Of a stretch of 37,793 nt of DNA, positions 30,655-37,793 are shown piece by piece (within the stretch, counting starts at the first letter, position 1; every line of letters begins with the position of its first letter). The translations under genes and the position numbers were made by a program. A model generated the notes under the pieces. It saw only the letters and a list, made by a program, of their open reading frames with translations. It had not been told where the DNA came from and made no database searches. This DNA is from an uncultured Bacteroidales bacterium (GTDB lineage Bacteria > Bacteroidota > Bacteroidia > Bacteroidales > UBA4417), in contig CAJAXK010000485.1 in NCBI GenBank assembly GCA_903946925.1, positions 1 to 37,793 on the forward strand, read 5' to 3'.

Positions 30655-32724
30655 ATGAAGAGAATGCAATTAAACGCCCATAAAGCGCTCATATTATCGT
30701 TTTTACTCACTTTTTCGGTTGGGTTTACATCCTTTGCGCAAGTGCTGGAAACTGTAAAATGGTCGTTCAAAACCAATAGGATAAACGACACAGTGGCCGA
30801 ATTGCAGTTTGTAGCAAAAATCCAACCCGGCTGGCATTTGTATTCGCAGAAAAAATATCCGGTTGGCGAAGGCCCTTTGGCAACCGAATTCATATTCGAA
30901 AAGATTACAGGTGCTAAACTTGTAGGTAAAGTTACTGAGCCTGAAGGACATAATGGGTACGATGAAATGTTTCAAACAAATGTGAAATCATTTGATATTG
31001 AAGCAATTTTTACCCAAAAAATAAAAATTATCAGCAATAACCCCGTTAAGTTATCTGGCCTGATTTATTTTCAAACTTGCGATGATGGTTCGTGTACTTC
31101 CGGAGAAAGCGAGTTTGATTTCAGTTTGCCCGGCGCAAAAAAAGTTTTCGCAAAAATTGAAACTGTTGATTCAACACTATTAAAAAAACCAGACACAGCC
31201 GTTGTCGCTACAACTGAAACTCCTCAAAAAGCAGTTGAGGTTACAAATGCTTCAAATAAAGGAAAAACTTCTTTGTGGGTGTTCTTCTGGCTCGCATTTG
31301 TAGGTGGTTTAATAGCAATTTTAACGCCCTGCGTTTTCCCGATGATTCCTATGACGGTTTCGTATTTCATGAAATCGGGATCCAAAGGCAAAATCCAGGC
31401 TTCTATTTATGGATTGTCCATCATATTGATTTACACGCTGTTCGGAACTCTGGTAGCGGTACTATTTGGTGCTGAGTTCAGTAATTGGCTTAGCACACAT
31501 TGGATTCCGAATGTATTGTTTTTCCTGATTTTTGTGATTTTCGCTGCTTCCTTTTTCGGTTACTTCGAAATTACCATGCCCAATTGGTTAGTGAACAAAT
31601 CCGTTTCGGCTGAGGATAAGGGAGGTACGGTTGGAACCTTATTTATGGCACTTACTTTGGTGCTGGTTTCGTTTAGTTGTACTGGGCCAATTGTTGGCAC
31701 AATATTAGTCGAATCGGTTGGTGGACAGATACTTAAACCCATTATTGGGATGGTTGGATTTTCGCTGGCTTTTGCAATCCCATTCACTTTGTTTGCCTTA
31801 TTTCCTCAATGGCTCAACAAAATGCCAAAATCGGGAGGCTGGCTCAATACGGTAAAAGTTGTGCTGGGCTTTATCGAATTGGCCTTTGCATTGAAATTCC
31901 TCAACGTACCTGACCAAACCTACCATTGGGGCATCCTCGACCGGGAAATTTACTTAGGTTTCTGGATTGTAATTTTCACCATGTTAGGGTTTTATTTGCT
32001 TGGAAAGATCAAATTCCCACACGACAGCGATTATCCGGTGGTAAAATCTTTCCCTCGTCTTATGCTTATTGTAGCTACTTTCACTTTCGTGATGTATCTT
32101 ATCCCCGGCTTATGGGGTGCGCCTTTAAAAGGGATTTCGGGCTGGTTGCCTCCGATGGAAACACAGGATTTTGATATCACAAATATTGTGCGCGAAAATG
32201 CCGGAAGTGGCGGCGCCGATAATAAAGGCAATATTGCGGAAGCACCAAATTACTCAAACACTGCACTCAAATTCCCTCATGGCTTGAAAGGCTATTTCGA
32301 TTACCATGAAGCACTGAAAGCCTCAAAAGTGTTGAACAAACCTGTCTTTGTTGATTTTACCGGACATGGCTGTACCAATTGCCGCGAAATGGAAAACCGG
32401 GTTTGGAGCGACCCTGAAGTTTTAAAACGTTTGCGCGAAAATTTTGTTTTGGTGGCTTTGTATGTTGACGACAAAGTTATTGAAATGCCAAAAGCTGAAT
32501 GGTACACTAATAAAGCCGGTCGTGAAGTGAAACTCCTTGGCAAGAAAAACACTGAAATACAGATTGAGAAATTCGGGCAAAACGCTCAACCCTATTATGT
32601 GATATTGGATGGCGAAGGGAATTCGCTGGTTGAGCCACACGCTTATGATTTGGATATAGATTCATATATTAAATTCCTCGATAAAGGTGTTGAAGCTTTT
32701 AATGCGAAGAAAGAAACAAAATAA
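30655..32724 (+). CDS. dsbD: Thiol:disulfide interchange protein DsbD
   Basis: A 689-residue electron conduit that carries reducing power from cytosolic thioredoxin to periplasmic thiol proteins. The signal peptide is ALILSFLLTFSVGFTSFAQ. DsbD-alpha occupies about 35-165, with the redox pair Cys142 and Cys147 (CDDGSC). The membrane domain at about 205-490 has its cysteine pair in TPCVFP (Cys226) and SFSCTGP (Cys342). The C-terminal thioredoxin-like domain has GHGCTNCREME (Cys573, Cys576). All six functional cysteines are present. I chose the ATG at 30655 (MKRMQLNAHK); a TTG start at 30634 would add only seven residues ahead of the signal peptide. It is monocistronic with a terminator. Confidence 0.93.
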   Translation: MKRMQLNAHKALILSFLLTFSVGFTSFAQVLETVKWSFKTNRINDTVAELQFVAKIQPGWHLYSQKKYPVGEGPLATEFIFEKITGAKLVGKVTEPEGHNGYDEMFQTNVKSFDIEAIFTQKIKIISNNPVKLSGLIYFQTCDDGSCTSGESEFDFSLPGAKKVFAKIETVDSTLLKKPDTAVVATTETPQKAVEVTNASNKGKTSLWVFFWLAFVGGLIAILTPCVFPMIPMTVSYFMKSGSKGKIQASIYGLSIILIYTLFGTLVAVLFGAEFSNWLSTHWIPNVLFFLIFVIFAASFFGYFEITMPNWLVNKSVSAEDKGGTVGTLFMALTLVLVSFSCTGPIVGTILVESVGGQILKPIIGMVGFSLAFAIPFTLFALFPQWLNKMPKSGGWLNTVKVVLGFIELAFALKFLNVPDQTYHWGILDREIYLGFWIVIFTMLGFYLLGKIKFPHDSDYPVVKSFPRLMLIVATFTFVMYLIPGLWGAPLKGISGWLPPMETQDFDITNIVRENAGSGGADNKGNIAEAPNYSNTALKFPHGLKGYFDYHEALKASKVLNKPVFVDFTGHGCTNCREMENRVWSDPEVLKRLRENFVLVALYVDDKVIEMPKAEWYTNKAGREVKLLGKKNTEIQIEKFGQNAQPYYVILDGEGNSLVEPHAYDLDIDSYIKFLDKGVEAFNAKKETK

Positions 32725-32745
32725 GAAGCCTATTACAATTTATCA

Positions 32746-32781
32746 AAAACCGGCAGTATTCGATATTGTCGGTTTTTTTTT
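32746..32781 (+). terminator. Terminator of dsbD
   Basis: AAAACCGGCAGTAT (32746-32759) pairs with ATATTGTCGGTTTT (32763-32776) with two G-U pairs and a 3-base loop, followed by a T-run. It begins about 20 bp after the stop codon. Confidence 0.8.
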
Positions 32782-32974
32782 ATTTGTTTGATTTATAATC
32801 GGATACGGCCTTGATTTGTTCTTTCTGAAATTTTTCTGGAAAAATAATTTGAGAAATTGATTTTTATGGCACAAACATTGTAATACACTTTGTAACAGAA
32901 TGCGCAAAACTGTTGTTATCATTGAGCTGAATTAATAAACGCTTTAAAAAGTAACAATTTTAAACTAACAAGCC

Positions 32975-34402
32975 ATGAAAAAGATAATCGTATTTTTGCT
33001 CCTTTCGATGGTAATTGTGCTCAGTGCAGAAGCACATAAATATAGGGCCAGAAATTCAAACCAAACCATCTCGATTCAAACTTTCTACAACCAACTTTCA
33101 CCTTATGGCGATTGGATTTATTCGGGCGATTACGGTTATGTATGGCGTCCATACTTTGAATCGCCAGAAGATTTTCGTCCATATTCATCTGCTGGAAATT
33201 GGGTTTACACCACTTATGGCTGGACATGGGTTTCGGATTATGATTGGGGATGGGCCACTTTTCACTACGGACGTTGGGATTTCGACAATTATTTAGGTTG
33301 GTTATGGATACCAGGTTACGAATGGGCTCCTGCCTGGGTTAGTTGGGGTTCGTACAACAATTATTGGGGATGGGCTCCATTAGGGCCAAATATGTATGCT
33401 GATTATAGCTCCAACTGGGAAGCTCCAAATATGTGGTGGACATTTGTTCCTCGCAACCAATTTTGTTCAAGTGGCTGGAACAGTTATATTTACGACCGTC
33501 CAGTACAAATAACAAACATCACGCACATTACTAATGTATATGTTGACAACCACAATTACCACAATAACAACTCATGGTACCACGGTCCAAGGGTTAGTGA
33601 TGTGGAGAAATACAACCGGAAAAGAGTTAAGACTATTGAAGTAGTTGATAACCAAAGACCTGGAAATTCGGGTGTGAGAAACAACAGACTGGAAGTATAC
33701 CGTCCAACGGTAGAAAACAAACGCAACGAGGATCGCCCAAACAATTATCGTACTATAGAAAATGTGAGGCCAGCTACCCGAATTCAGCAAACCAATGCAA
33801 GGTCGAATAATCCAGGTGAGAACCGTAATAGCAGACAAAATCTGGAATCAGGAAAGCCAACCCAAATATACAATGGAACAATGGAGAGAATCGGAAGGAA
33901 AAATGATTCAGATACCCGCACATCAACCCAGGTTTCAGGCAATAGGCCTACCGTAACGAGAGAAGTACCAGAATCATCACTATCAAAACCTGATCAATCA
34001 CGAAATGGTATGCAGGTTGCACCTCTAAGCACAATAAACAGGAATTCGGTTGAAACCAAAAGGGAAAATCCTACCAAGGGAAAAAATCTGGAAGGAACCA
34101 ACAATCCCAGGACAAATACAATGAGAACCGAAAACCGGAAAAACATAGATCAAAGAGGCAATGTTGCAACAGATCAAAATACAAACCGCACTGCCCAAGT
34201 TGAAAGAAACGACAGGCAGGCTCCTAAAATGCAATCTGTTGACAGGGAAAGGACTCAAAACACAATTCCTCCAACAACAGTAAGTCGCAATACCAGGGAA
34301 ACTGCCGCACAACCAAATAGGGTGGAAACTAAAGCAAATGTAACCAAGCCTTCAAATGCAAACAATGAACGGACAGCAACCGGAGACCAAAAAAGAAGGT
34401 AA
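32975..34402 (+). CDS. Secreted DUF6600 protein with long Asn/Arg/Thr-rich tail
   Basis: A 475-residue exported protein: signal peptide MKKIIVFLLLSMVIVLSAEA, then about 27-170 rich in Trp, Tyr and Gly with repeated units such as LSPYGDWIYS, YGYVWRP, YGWTWVSD, YGRWDFD, WIPGYEWAPAW and WGWAPLGP. These define DUF6600, frequent in Bacteroidota and Proteobacteria and probably a beta-rich cell-surface or periplasmic module. From about 220 to 475 the protein is a low-complexity, hydrophilic, basic tail (N, R, T, E), likely disordered. Its function is unknown. No cysteine pair, protease motif or T9SS sorting domain is evident. It is followed by a strong terminator. Confidence 0.8.
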   Translation: MKKIIVFLLLSMVIVLSAEAHKYRARNSNQTISIQTFYNQLSPYGDWIYSGDYGYVWRPYFESPEDFRPYSSAGNWVYTTYGWTWVSDYDWGWATFHYGRWDFDNYLGWLWIPGYEWAPAWVSWGSYNNYWGWAPLGPNMYADYSSNWEAPNMWWTFVPRNQFCSSGWNSYIYDRPVQITNITHITNVYVDNHNYHNNNSWYHGPRVSDVEKYNRKRVKTIEVVDNQRPGNSGVRNNRLEVYRPTVENKRNEDRPNNYRTIENVRPATRIQQTNARSNNPGENRNSRQNLESGKPTQIYNGTMERIGRKNDSDTRTSTQVSGNRPTVTREVPESSLSKPDQSRNGMQVAPLSTINRNSVETKRENPTKGKNLEGTNNPRTNTMRTENRKNIDQRGNVATDQNTNRTAQVERNDRQAPKMQSVDRERTQNTIPPTTVSRNTRETAAQPNRVETKANVTKPSNANNERTATGDQKRR

Positions 34403-34424
34403 ATTCCCTGCTGGACAGAATTAG

Positions 34425-34462
34425 AAAGGGTTGCAGTACAAATCTGCAACCCTTTTTCTTTT
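34425..34462 (+). terminator. Terminator after the DUF6600 gene
   Basis: A perfect 12-bp stem, AAAGGGTTGCAG (34425-34436) and CTGCAACCCTTT (34444-34455), with a 7-base loop followed by TTCTTTT. The next bases are the target duplication of the 310-bp element. Confidence 0.9.
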
Positions 34463-34783
34463 AAATAGGGTCTGCTGTTAAACAGCTAAATATCTGTTTA
34501 TCTATTAATTGCCTATAGCTAACTTAATAACCAATGCAGGGATAACTTGCCATTCTTTTCATAATCCTGTACGTTACCGAATTGATTTTCCCCGTCAGGG
34601 GATAAATACCAATAAAAAATTACAAACAGCAACCTGATTCCCCGTCAGGGGATTAACCTAATACAATGAATGTTAATGTCCTACGGACAATGCAATGATA
34701 CACTATTATTTAGCTATTGGTATTGATTCCCTACGGGAAAACAAAGGACTATTCAATTTTTGTTTTTCAGCAGACCCTAAATA
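34462..34783. mobile_element. 310-bp MITE-like element with 10-bp TIR and TAAATA duplication
   Basis: The element is 34468-34777. It begins GGGTCTGCTG and ends CAGCAGACCC, a perfect 10-bp terminal inverted repeat that continues with a few more matches (AAACA). TAAATA lies directly outside on both sides (34462-34467 and 34778-34783), a 6-bp target duplication. Inside are four compact palindromes: CCCCGTCAGGGG twice (34590-34601 and 34640-34651), TGTCCTACGGACA (34677-34689) and TTCCCTACGGGAA (34727-34739). There is no coding capacity. It accounts for most of the 34403-34964 gap. Confidence 0.88.
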
Positions 34784-34880
34784 GGGGAAAATGATGGTAA
34801 ACAGGGATCAGGTAGGTTTATTTTTTGTCATTAATACTTCATTCAGAATTTTTACACATTTTTCAGAAAGTGAAATTAAT

Positions 34881-34888
34881 TACATTTG
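34881..34888 (+). promoter_or_regulatory. Candidate -7 box for the four-helix membrane protein
   Basis: TACATTTG fits TAnnTTTG, about 75 bp before the ATG at 34965. A weak TTTC lies 16 bp upstream of it; no TTTG is seen. Confidence 0.4.
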
Positions 34889-34964
34889 CGAATTAATAGT
34901 TAGGTTTTTGATGCCTCTCAAACAATTTTAAATCAAATAGGATAAAACCTAAAAACCACCAAAA

Positions 34965-35462
34965 ATGAGCTGGGCTTATTTGCATTTGGCAATCAACCAC
35001 TTTCCAATAATCGGTACAATTATTGGCCTCCTTTTGCTCATTATTGGCTTCGTTACAAAACACAAAGGGGTTGAAGTTAGTGGATTAGGCACATTAGTTT
35101 TTTCAGCAATAATGGCTGTTGCCGCTTTTCTTACCGGGAATCCTGCCGAAAAAGTTGTGGAAAACATCCCAGATGTTGCTAAAAGTTTGGTAAGCCGCCA
35201 TGAAGACATTGCTTCTGTTGGGATGTATCTGCTTATCCCTACAGGCATCTTTGCGGCGTTGACGCTTTATAGCATCTGGAAAAAAGAAAAATCCGTAAAG
35301 TTTTTGGTAATCATCACGCTGATACTCTCATTGATAAGTTCTATTGCCATGGTTTTTGTTGGGCGCACGGGAGGACAAATACGGCATACCGAATTCCACG
35401 ATGAATCAGTGAAACAGTTTATAATCCAACATAAAAACGACGTGGAAGAGGATGAGGATTGA
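34965..35462 (+). CDS. Four-helix membrane protein (DUF2231-like)
   Basis: A 165-residue protein with four membrane segments (about 8-30, 38-58, 84-104 and 108-131) and a soluble acidic tail ending EEDED. Conserved-looking histidines lie at HLAINHFPI near the start, in SRHEDIA before the third helix and in GGQIRHTEFH after the fourth. LHLAINHFPIIGTIIGLLLL and GRTGGQIRH resemble the DUF2231 family, some of whose members bind haem or redox cofactors; I am not certain of that assignment. The histidine spacing would allow axial haem ligands. It is followed by a family B repeat and no terminator is obvious. Confidence 0.6.
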   Translation: MSWAYLHLAINHFPIIGTIIGLLLLIIGFVTKHKGVEVSGLGTLVFSAIMAVAAFLTGNPAEKVVENIPDVAKSLVSRHEDIASVGMYLLIPTGIFAALTLYSIWKKEKSVKFLVIITLILSLISSIAMVFVGRTGGQIRHTEFHDESVKQFIIQHKNDVEEDED

Positions 35463-35478
35463 ACCCTTAACTGTATTT

Positions 35479-35600
35479 AGAGTCTGTCCATAAAGCCGGG
35501 TTTTATTTCTATTTACGATGTACGAATTACGATTGACGATTATAACTCGCTGAAAATAAATCGTAAATCGTAAATCGAAATTCGTAAATTATGGAATAAA
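35479..35600. repeat. Palindromic intergenic repeat, family B copy 3
   Basis: It starts AGAGTCTGTCCATAAAGCC, then GTTTTATTTCTATTTACGATG, TACGAATTACGATTGACGA, and ends AATCGTAAATCGTAAATCGA and AATTCGTAAATTATGG. The left half matches copy 1 at 9789 over about 50 bases. The ATGTACGAATT and AATTCGTAAAT segments are inverted and can pair. Confidence 0.75.
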
Positions 35601-35700
35601 CCAACTCGAAAAACATACTCTATTTGGACTTATCGGCTTAAACCACAATCTAATAATACACAAAACAAACCTGACCATACCGGCATAATTTCAATTTAAA

Positions 35701-37431
35701 ATGACAAAAAAAAATCTAATACTAAGTTTTATTGTTTTGCTCTCTTACAACCTTGTCGCACAGCAATTCACGTTTGTTGATGGTGGAATGGTAAGTGTAG
35801 GCCGCAGTTCGGTTGCTTGGGGCGATTACGATAACGATGGCGATTTGGATGCTTTGATAACCGGTGATCATGGCAGCGGGCCTTACGTTGCTTCCATTTA
35901 CAGGAACGATGCCGGCGAGTTTGCAAATATAAATGCTGGTTTGACAGGCATTTACAACAGTGCAGTTGCCTGGGGCGATTATGATAATGATGGCGATCTC
36001 GACATTTTAGCCTGCGGCCGCAACAGCAGCAATTCAAAAACCTATATTTATCAGAACAATAACGGAACGTTTTTACAAAAGGAAGCAGGGTTACCAGTTA
36101 TTGGCTCCGACGGGGCTGTTGCCTGGGGCGATTATGATGGCGATGCCGACTTGGATATACTGATTGCTGGTGCTTACAGTTGCAGGGTTTACACCAACAA
36201 TTTCGGAGTATTTACAAATGCCAATTTGGGCTTGCCAGCCGTATCAAATTGTTGGGTCGATTGGGGTGATTTTGACAATGATGGCGATTTGGATATTTTT
36301 GTGATGGGTGATCTTGGCGGGATATTGGTTTCATCAATTTACCGGAATGACAAGGGTGCTTTTACCGAAATGCCTCAAACCTCAATTACCCCATTGGCAG
36401 GTGGGTCCTCGGCTTGGTGCGATTTCGACCACGACCGGGATTTGGATTTGTTGATAACAGGTTTTAACGAGTATCTCGAGCCTCAAACCACCATTTTCAG
36501 CAATCTCGGCAACATGGAGTTTATGGATGTTTTTCCAGGTTTGATAGGTGCATCGTTGGGCACGGCTGCCTGGGGCGATTATGATAACGATGGCGAAACC
36601 GATATTTTGCTCACTGGTCAGAATGCGGGTTGTGGCATTTTATCGAGCATGGTTTACCACAACGATGGCAATACAATTTTTACTGACATAAATGCACCTC
36701 TCGAAGGAGCAGAAAGAGGTTCTGCTGCCTGGGGCGACTTCGACAATGATGGCGATCTGGATTTGCTTATCTCGGGCATTACCGGTGCTGGTTCACCCGC
36801 TACGCGTTTATACTCAAATACCAATGGTAGCAATGTTTTTTCGGCCAACCAGCCACCACTTGCGCCTGATGGATTATCAATGTATATTGATTCGCACACT
36901 GTAACTTTAGGTTGGAATCCCTCAAGCGACGACCACACCCCTACAAATGGGCTAACTTATAATTTACGCATCGGAACTTCATCAGGTGCCCAGGATATAC
37001 TTACGGCTATGTCCAACCCATTGAATGGTAAGCTATTGCTCCCAAAACCAGGAAATACAGGTAACAATTCCGACTGGACAATCAATCTACCAGATGGAAC
37101 TTACTTTTGGAGCGTTCAAGCCATTGACCATTCGTTTGCTGCATCTGAATTTTCGGAAGAGCAAACATTTACAATACTTAATGTAGGTAAACAGGAGAAT
37201 GAATATTTAGATATAAATATTTTCCCTAATCCAGTATCGGATATACTGAAAATAACTGCTTCTGAAGAATTTGACGGTGAAATCATTGGCCTTGATGGTA
37301 AGGTTTTGAAAACGGAATCTTCTGAAAAAAATACAATTGCGTTTGATTTATCTGATTGTATTCCAGGTATCTATATTTTAAAGATGAATTATCATCCTCA
37401 AATTGTTTTCAGAAAAATCATAAAAATGTAA
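35701..37431 (+). CDS. Secreted FG-GAP/VCBS repeat protein with T9SS type A sorting domain
   Basis: A 576-residue surface protein. The signal peptide is MTKKNLILSFIVLLSYNLVA. Seven repeats of the WGDYDNDGDLD kind follow over about 30-360; each carries an Asp-rich calcium-binding loop, which suggests an integrin-like beta-propeller. One repeat reads WCDFDHDRDLD and another WGDYDNDGETD. A fibronectin-III-like segment lies at about 385-495. The C-terminal 80 residues, with NIFPNPVSDIL, GLDGKVLKT and PGIYILKM, are a Por secretion type A sorting domain, so the protein should cross the outer membrane by the type IX system. The ligand is unknown. An unrelated exported protein follows on the same strand. 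Confidence 0.92.
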   Translation: MTKKNLILSFIVLLSYNLVAQQFTFVDGGMVSVGRSSVAWGDYDNDGDLDALITGDHGSGPYVASIYRNDAGEFANINAGLTGIYNSAVAWGDYDNDGDLDILACGRNSSNSKTYIYQNNNGTFLQKEAGLPVIGSDGAVAWGDYDGDADLDILIAGAYSCRVYTNNFGVFTNANLGLPAVSNCWVDWGDFDNDGDLDIFVMGDLGGILVSSIYRNDKGAFTEMPQTSITPLAGGSSAWCDFDHDRDLDLLITGFNEYLEPQTTIFSNLGNMEFMDVFPGLIGASLGTAAWGDYDNDGETDILLTGQNAGCGILSSMVYHNDGNTIFTDINAPLEGAERGSAAWGDFDNDGDLDLLISGITGAGSPATRLYSNTNGSNVFSANQPPLAPDGLSMYIDSHTVTLGWNPSSDDHTPTNGLTYNLRIGTSSGAQDILTAMSNPLNGKLLLPKPGNTGNNSDWTINLPDGTYFWSVQAIDHSFAASEFSEEQTFTILNVGKQENEYLDINIFPNPVSDILKITASEEFDGEIIGLDGKVLKTESSEKNTIAFDLSDCIPGIYILKMNYHPQIVFRKIIKM

Positions 37432-37450
37432 AATCATACATTTAGATTCT

Positions 37451-37458
37451 TACATTTG
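37451..37458 (+). promoter_or_regulatory. Candidate -7 box for the last gene
   Basis: TACATTTG fits TAnnTTTG, 54 bp before the ATG at 37513. No -33 TTG is evident. Confidence 0.3.
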
Positions 37459-37512
37459 TATTAACCGATAAAGAGAAAACTTCAGTCATTGATTTTTGTA
37501 AATCTAAAAAAA

Positions 37513-37793
37513 ATGAACATAAAAACACAAATACGGATAGTAATCGCAGCCATTTTTGCAGCTCTATCGCCGGTTATACGGGCACAAGTAACAAATGTAA
37601 CATGTACATTTACTGTTGCTGAAATTGTATGCGTCGATCAGGATGTAAAAGTTACTTATACCGGTAGCGCTCCTGAAACAGCAAGTTTTACATGGAGTTT
37701 CAATAATGCAACCATAATTTCAGGATCAGGACGTGGACCTTATATGCTACATTGGACAACTCAGGGCGAAAAACACATTTCGTTAAAAGTAAA
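37513..37793 (+). CDS. Exported protein, N-terminal part only (PKD-like)
   Basis: From the ATG at 37513 an open frame runs 93 codons to the window edge. The start MNIKTQIRIVIAAIFAALSP followed by VIRAQ is a signal peptide. The mature part VTNVTCTFTVAEIVCVDQDV and VTYTGSAPETASFTWSFNNA looks like a PKD-type immunoglobulin-fold repeat, as in large Bacteroidota surface proteins that end in a T9SS sorting domain. Both the length and the C-terminus are unknown. Confidence 0.75.
   Translation, partial: MNIKTQIRIVIAAIFAALSPVIRAQVTNVTCTFTVAEIVCVDQDVKVTYTGSAPETASFTWSFNNATIISGSGRGPYMLHWTTQGEKHISLKV

Noticed and set aside
34590-34739. CCCCGTCAGGGG and related palindromes as a CRISPR-like repeat
   Set aside because: Only four short palindromes of differing sequence at uneven spacing, all inside one element with terminal inverted repeats.

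Overview
The window looks like a chromosomal segment of an anaerobic, fermentative member of the Bacteroidota. The main reasons are a secreted FG-GAP protein with a Por-type (T9SS type A) C-terminal sorting domain, several -7 boxes of the Bacteroidota type (TAnnTTTG, one with a well-spaced TTTG at -33), families common in this phylum (DUF6600, TapB/DUF3108-like, Ste24-type M48 protease) and an AT-rich composition. Genus cannot be fixed from the sequence.

Layout. Positions 1-7429 are minus-strand housekeeping and envelope genes: a SlyD-type isomerase (cut by the window edge), a class A penicillin-binding protein, an M48 protease, a membrane-anchored vWA protein and a small secreted TapB-like protein. 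Positions 7831-9580 hold a DUF438/hemerythrin/PAS protein and a DUF2249 protein. An aldo/keto reductase, a small unknown gene and truA follow on the minus strand.

The core is 13158-25441, an [FeFe]-hydrogenase island in two plus-strand operons separated by a good terminator. Operon A (13158-16653) is a compact NuoE-like/NuoF-like/HydA trio. Operon B (16979-25441) begins with seven genes that look like a regulatory or sensory module: DRTGG protein, anti-sigma-type ATPase, a ferredoxin/H-cluster/FeS protein resembling sensory group C/D hydrogenases, second DRTGG protein, PHP-domain protein, GHKL ATPase and an HndB-like [2Fe-2S] protein. The last of these also starts an HndB-C-D-A set for an NAD(P)-linked, probably electron-bifurcating hydrogenase. 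The window therefore has three H-cluster proteins with three different L1 motifs: TSCSP, SSFCP and TSCCP. No hydE/F/G maturase gene is present. A hybrid histidine kinase without its own sensor domain follows the island.

The right end (27762-37793) carries an acetyltransferase-like membrane protein, a KAS III-like synthase, DsbD, a DUF6600 protein, a four-helix membrane protein, the FG-GAP/T9SS protein and the start of another exported protein.

The intergenic DNA is unusually structured. It has four copies of a ~150-200 bp MITE-like element (two with clear 6-bp target duplications), one 310-bp element with 10-bp terminal inverted repeats and a TAAATA duplication, a second palindromic repeat family, and heptamer microsatellites. 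The heptamer TTATTGG occurs at two distant loci, one of them inside operon B.
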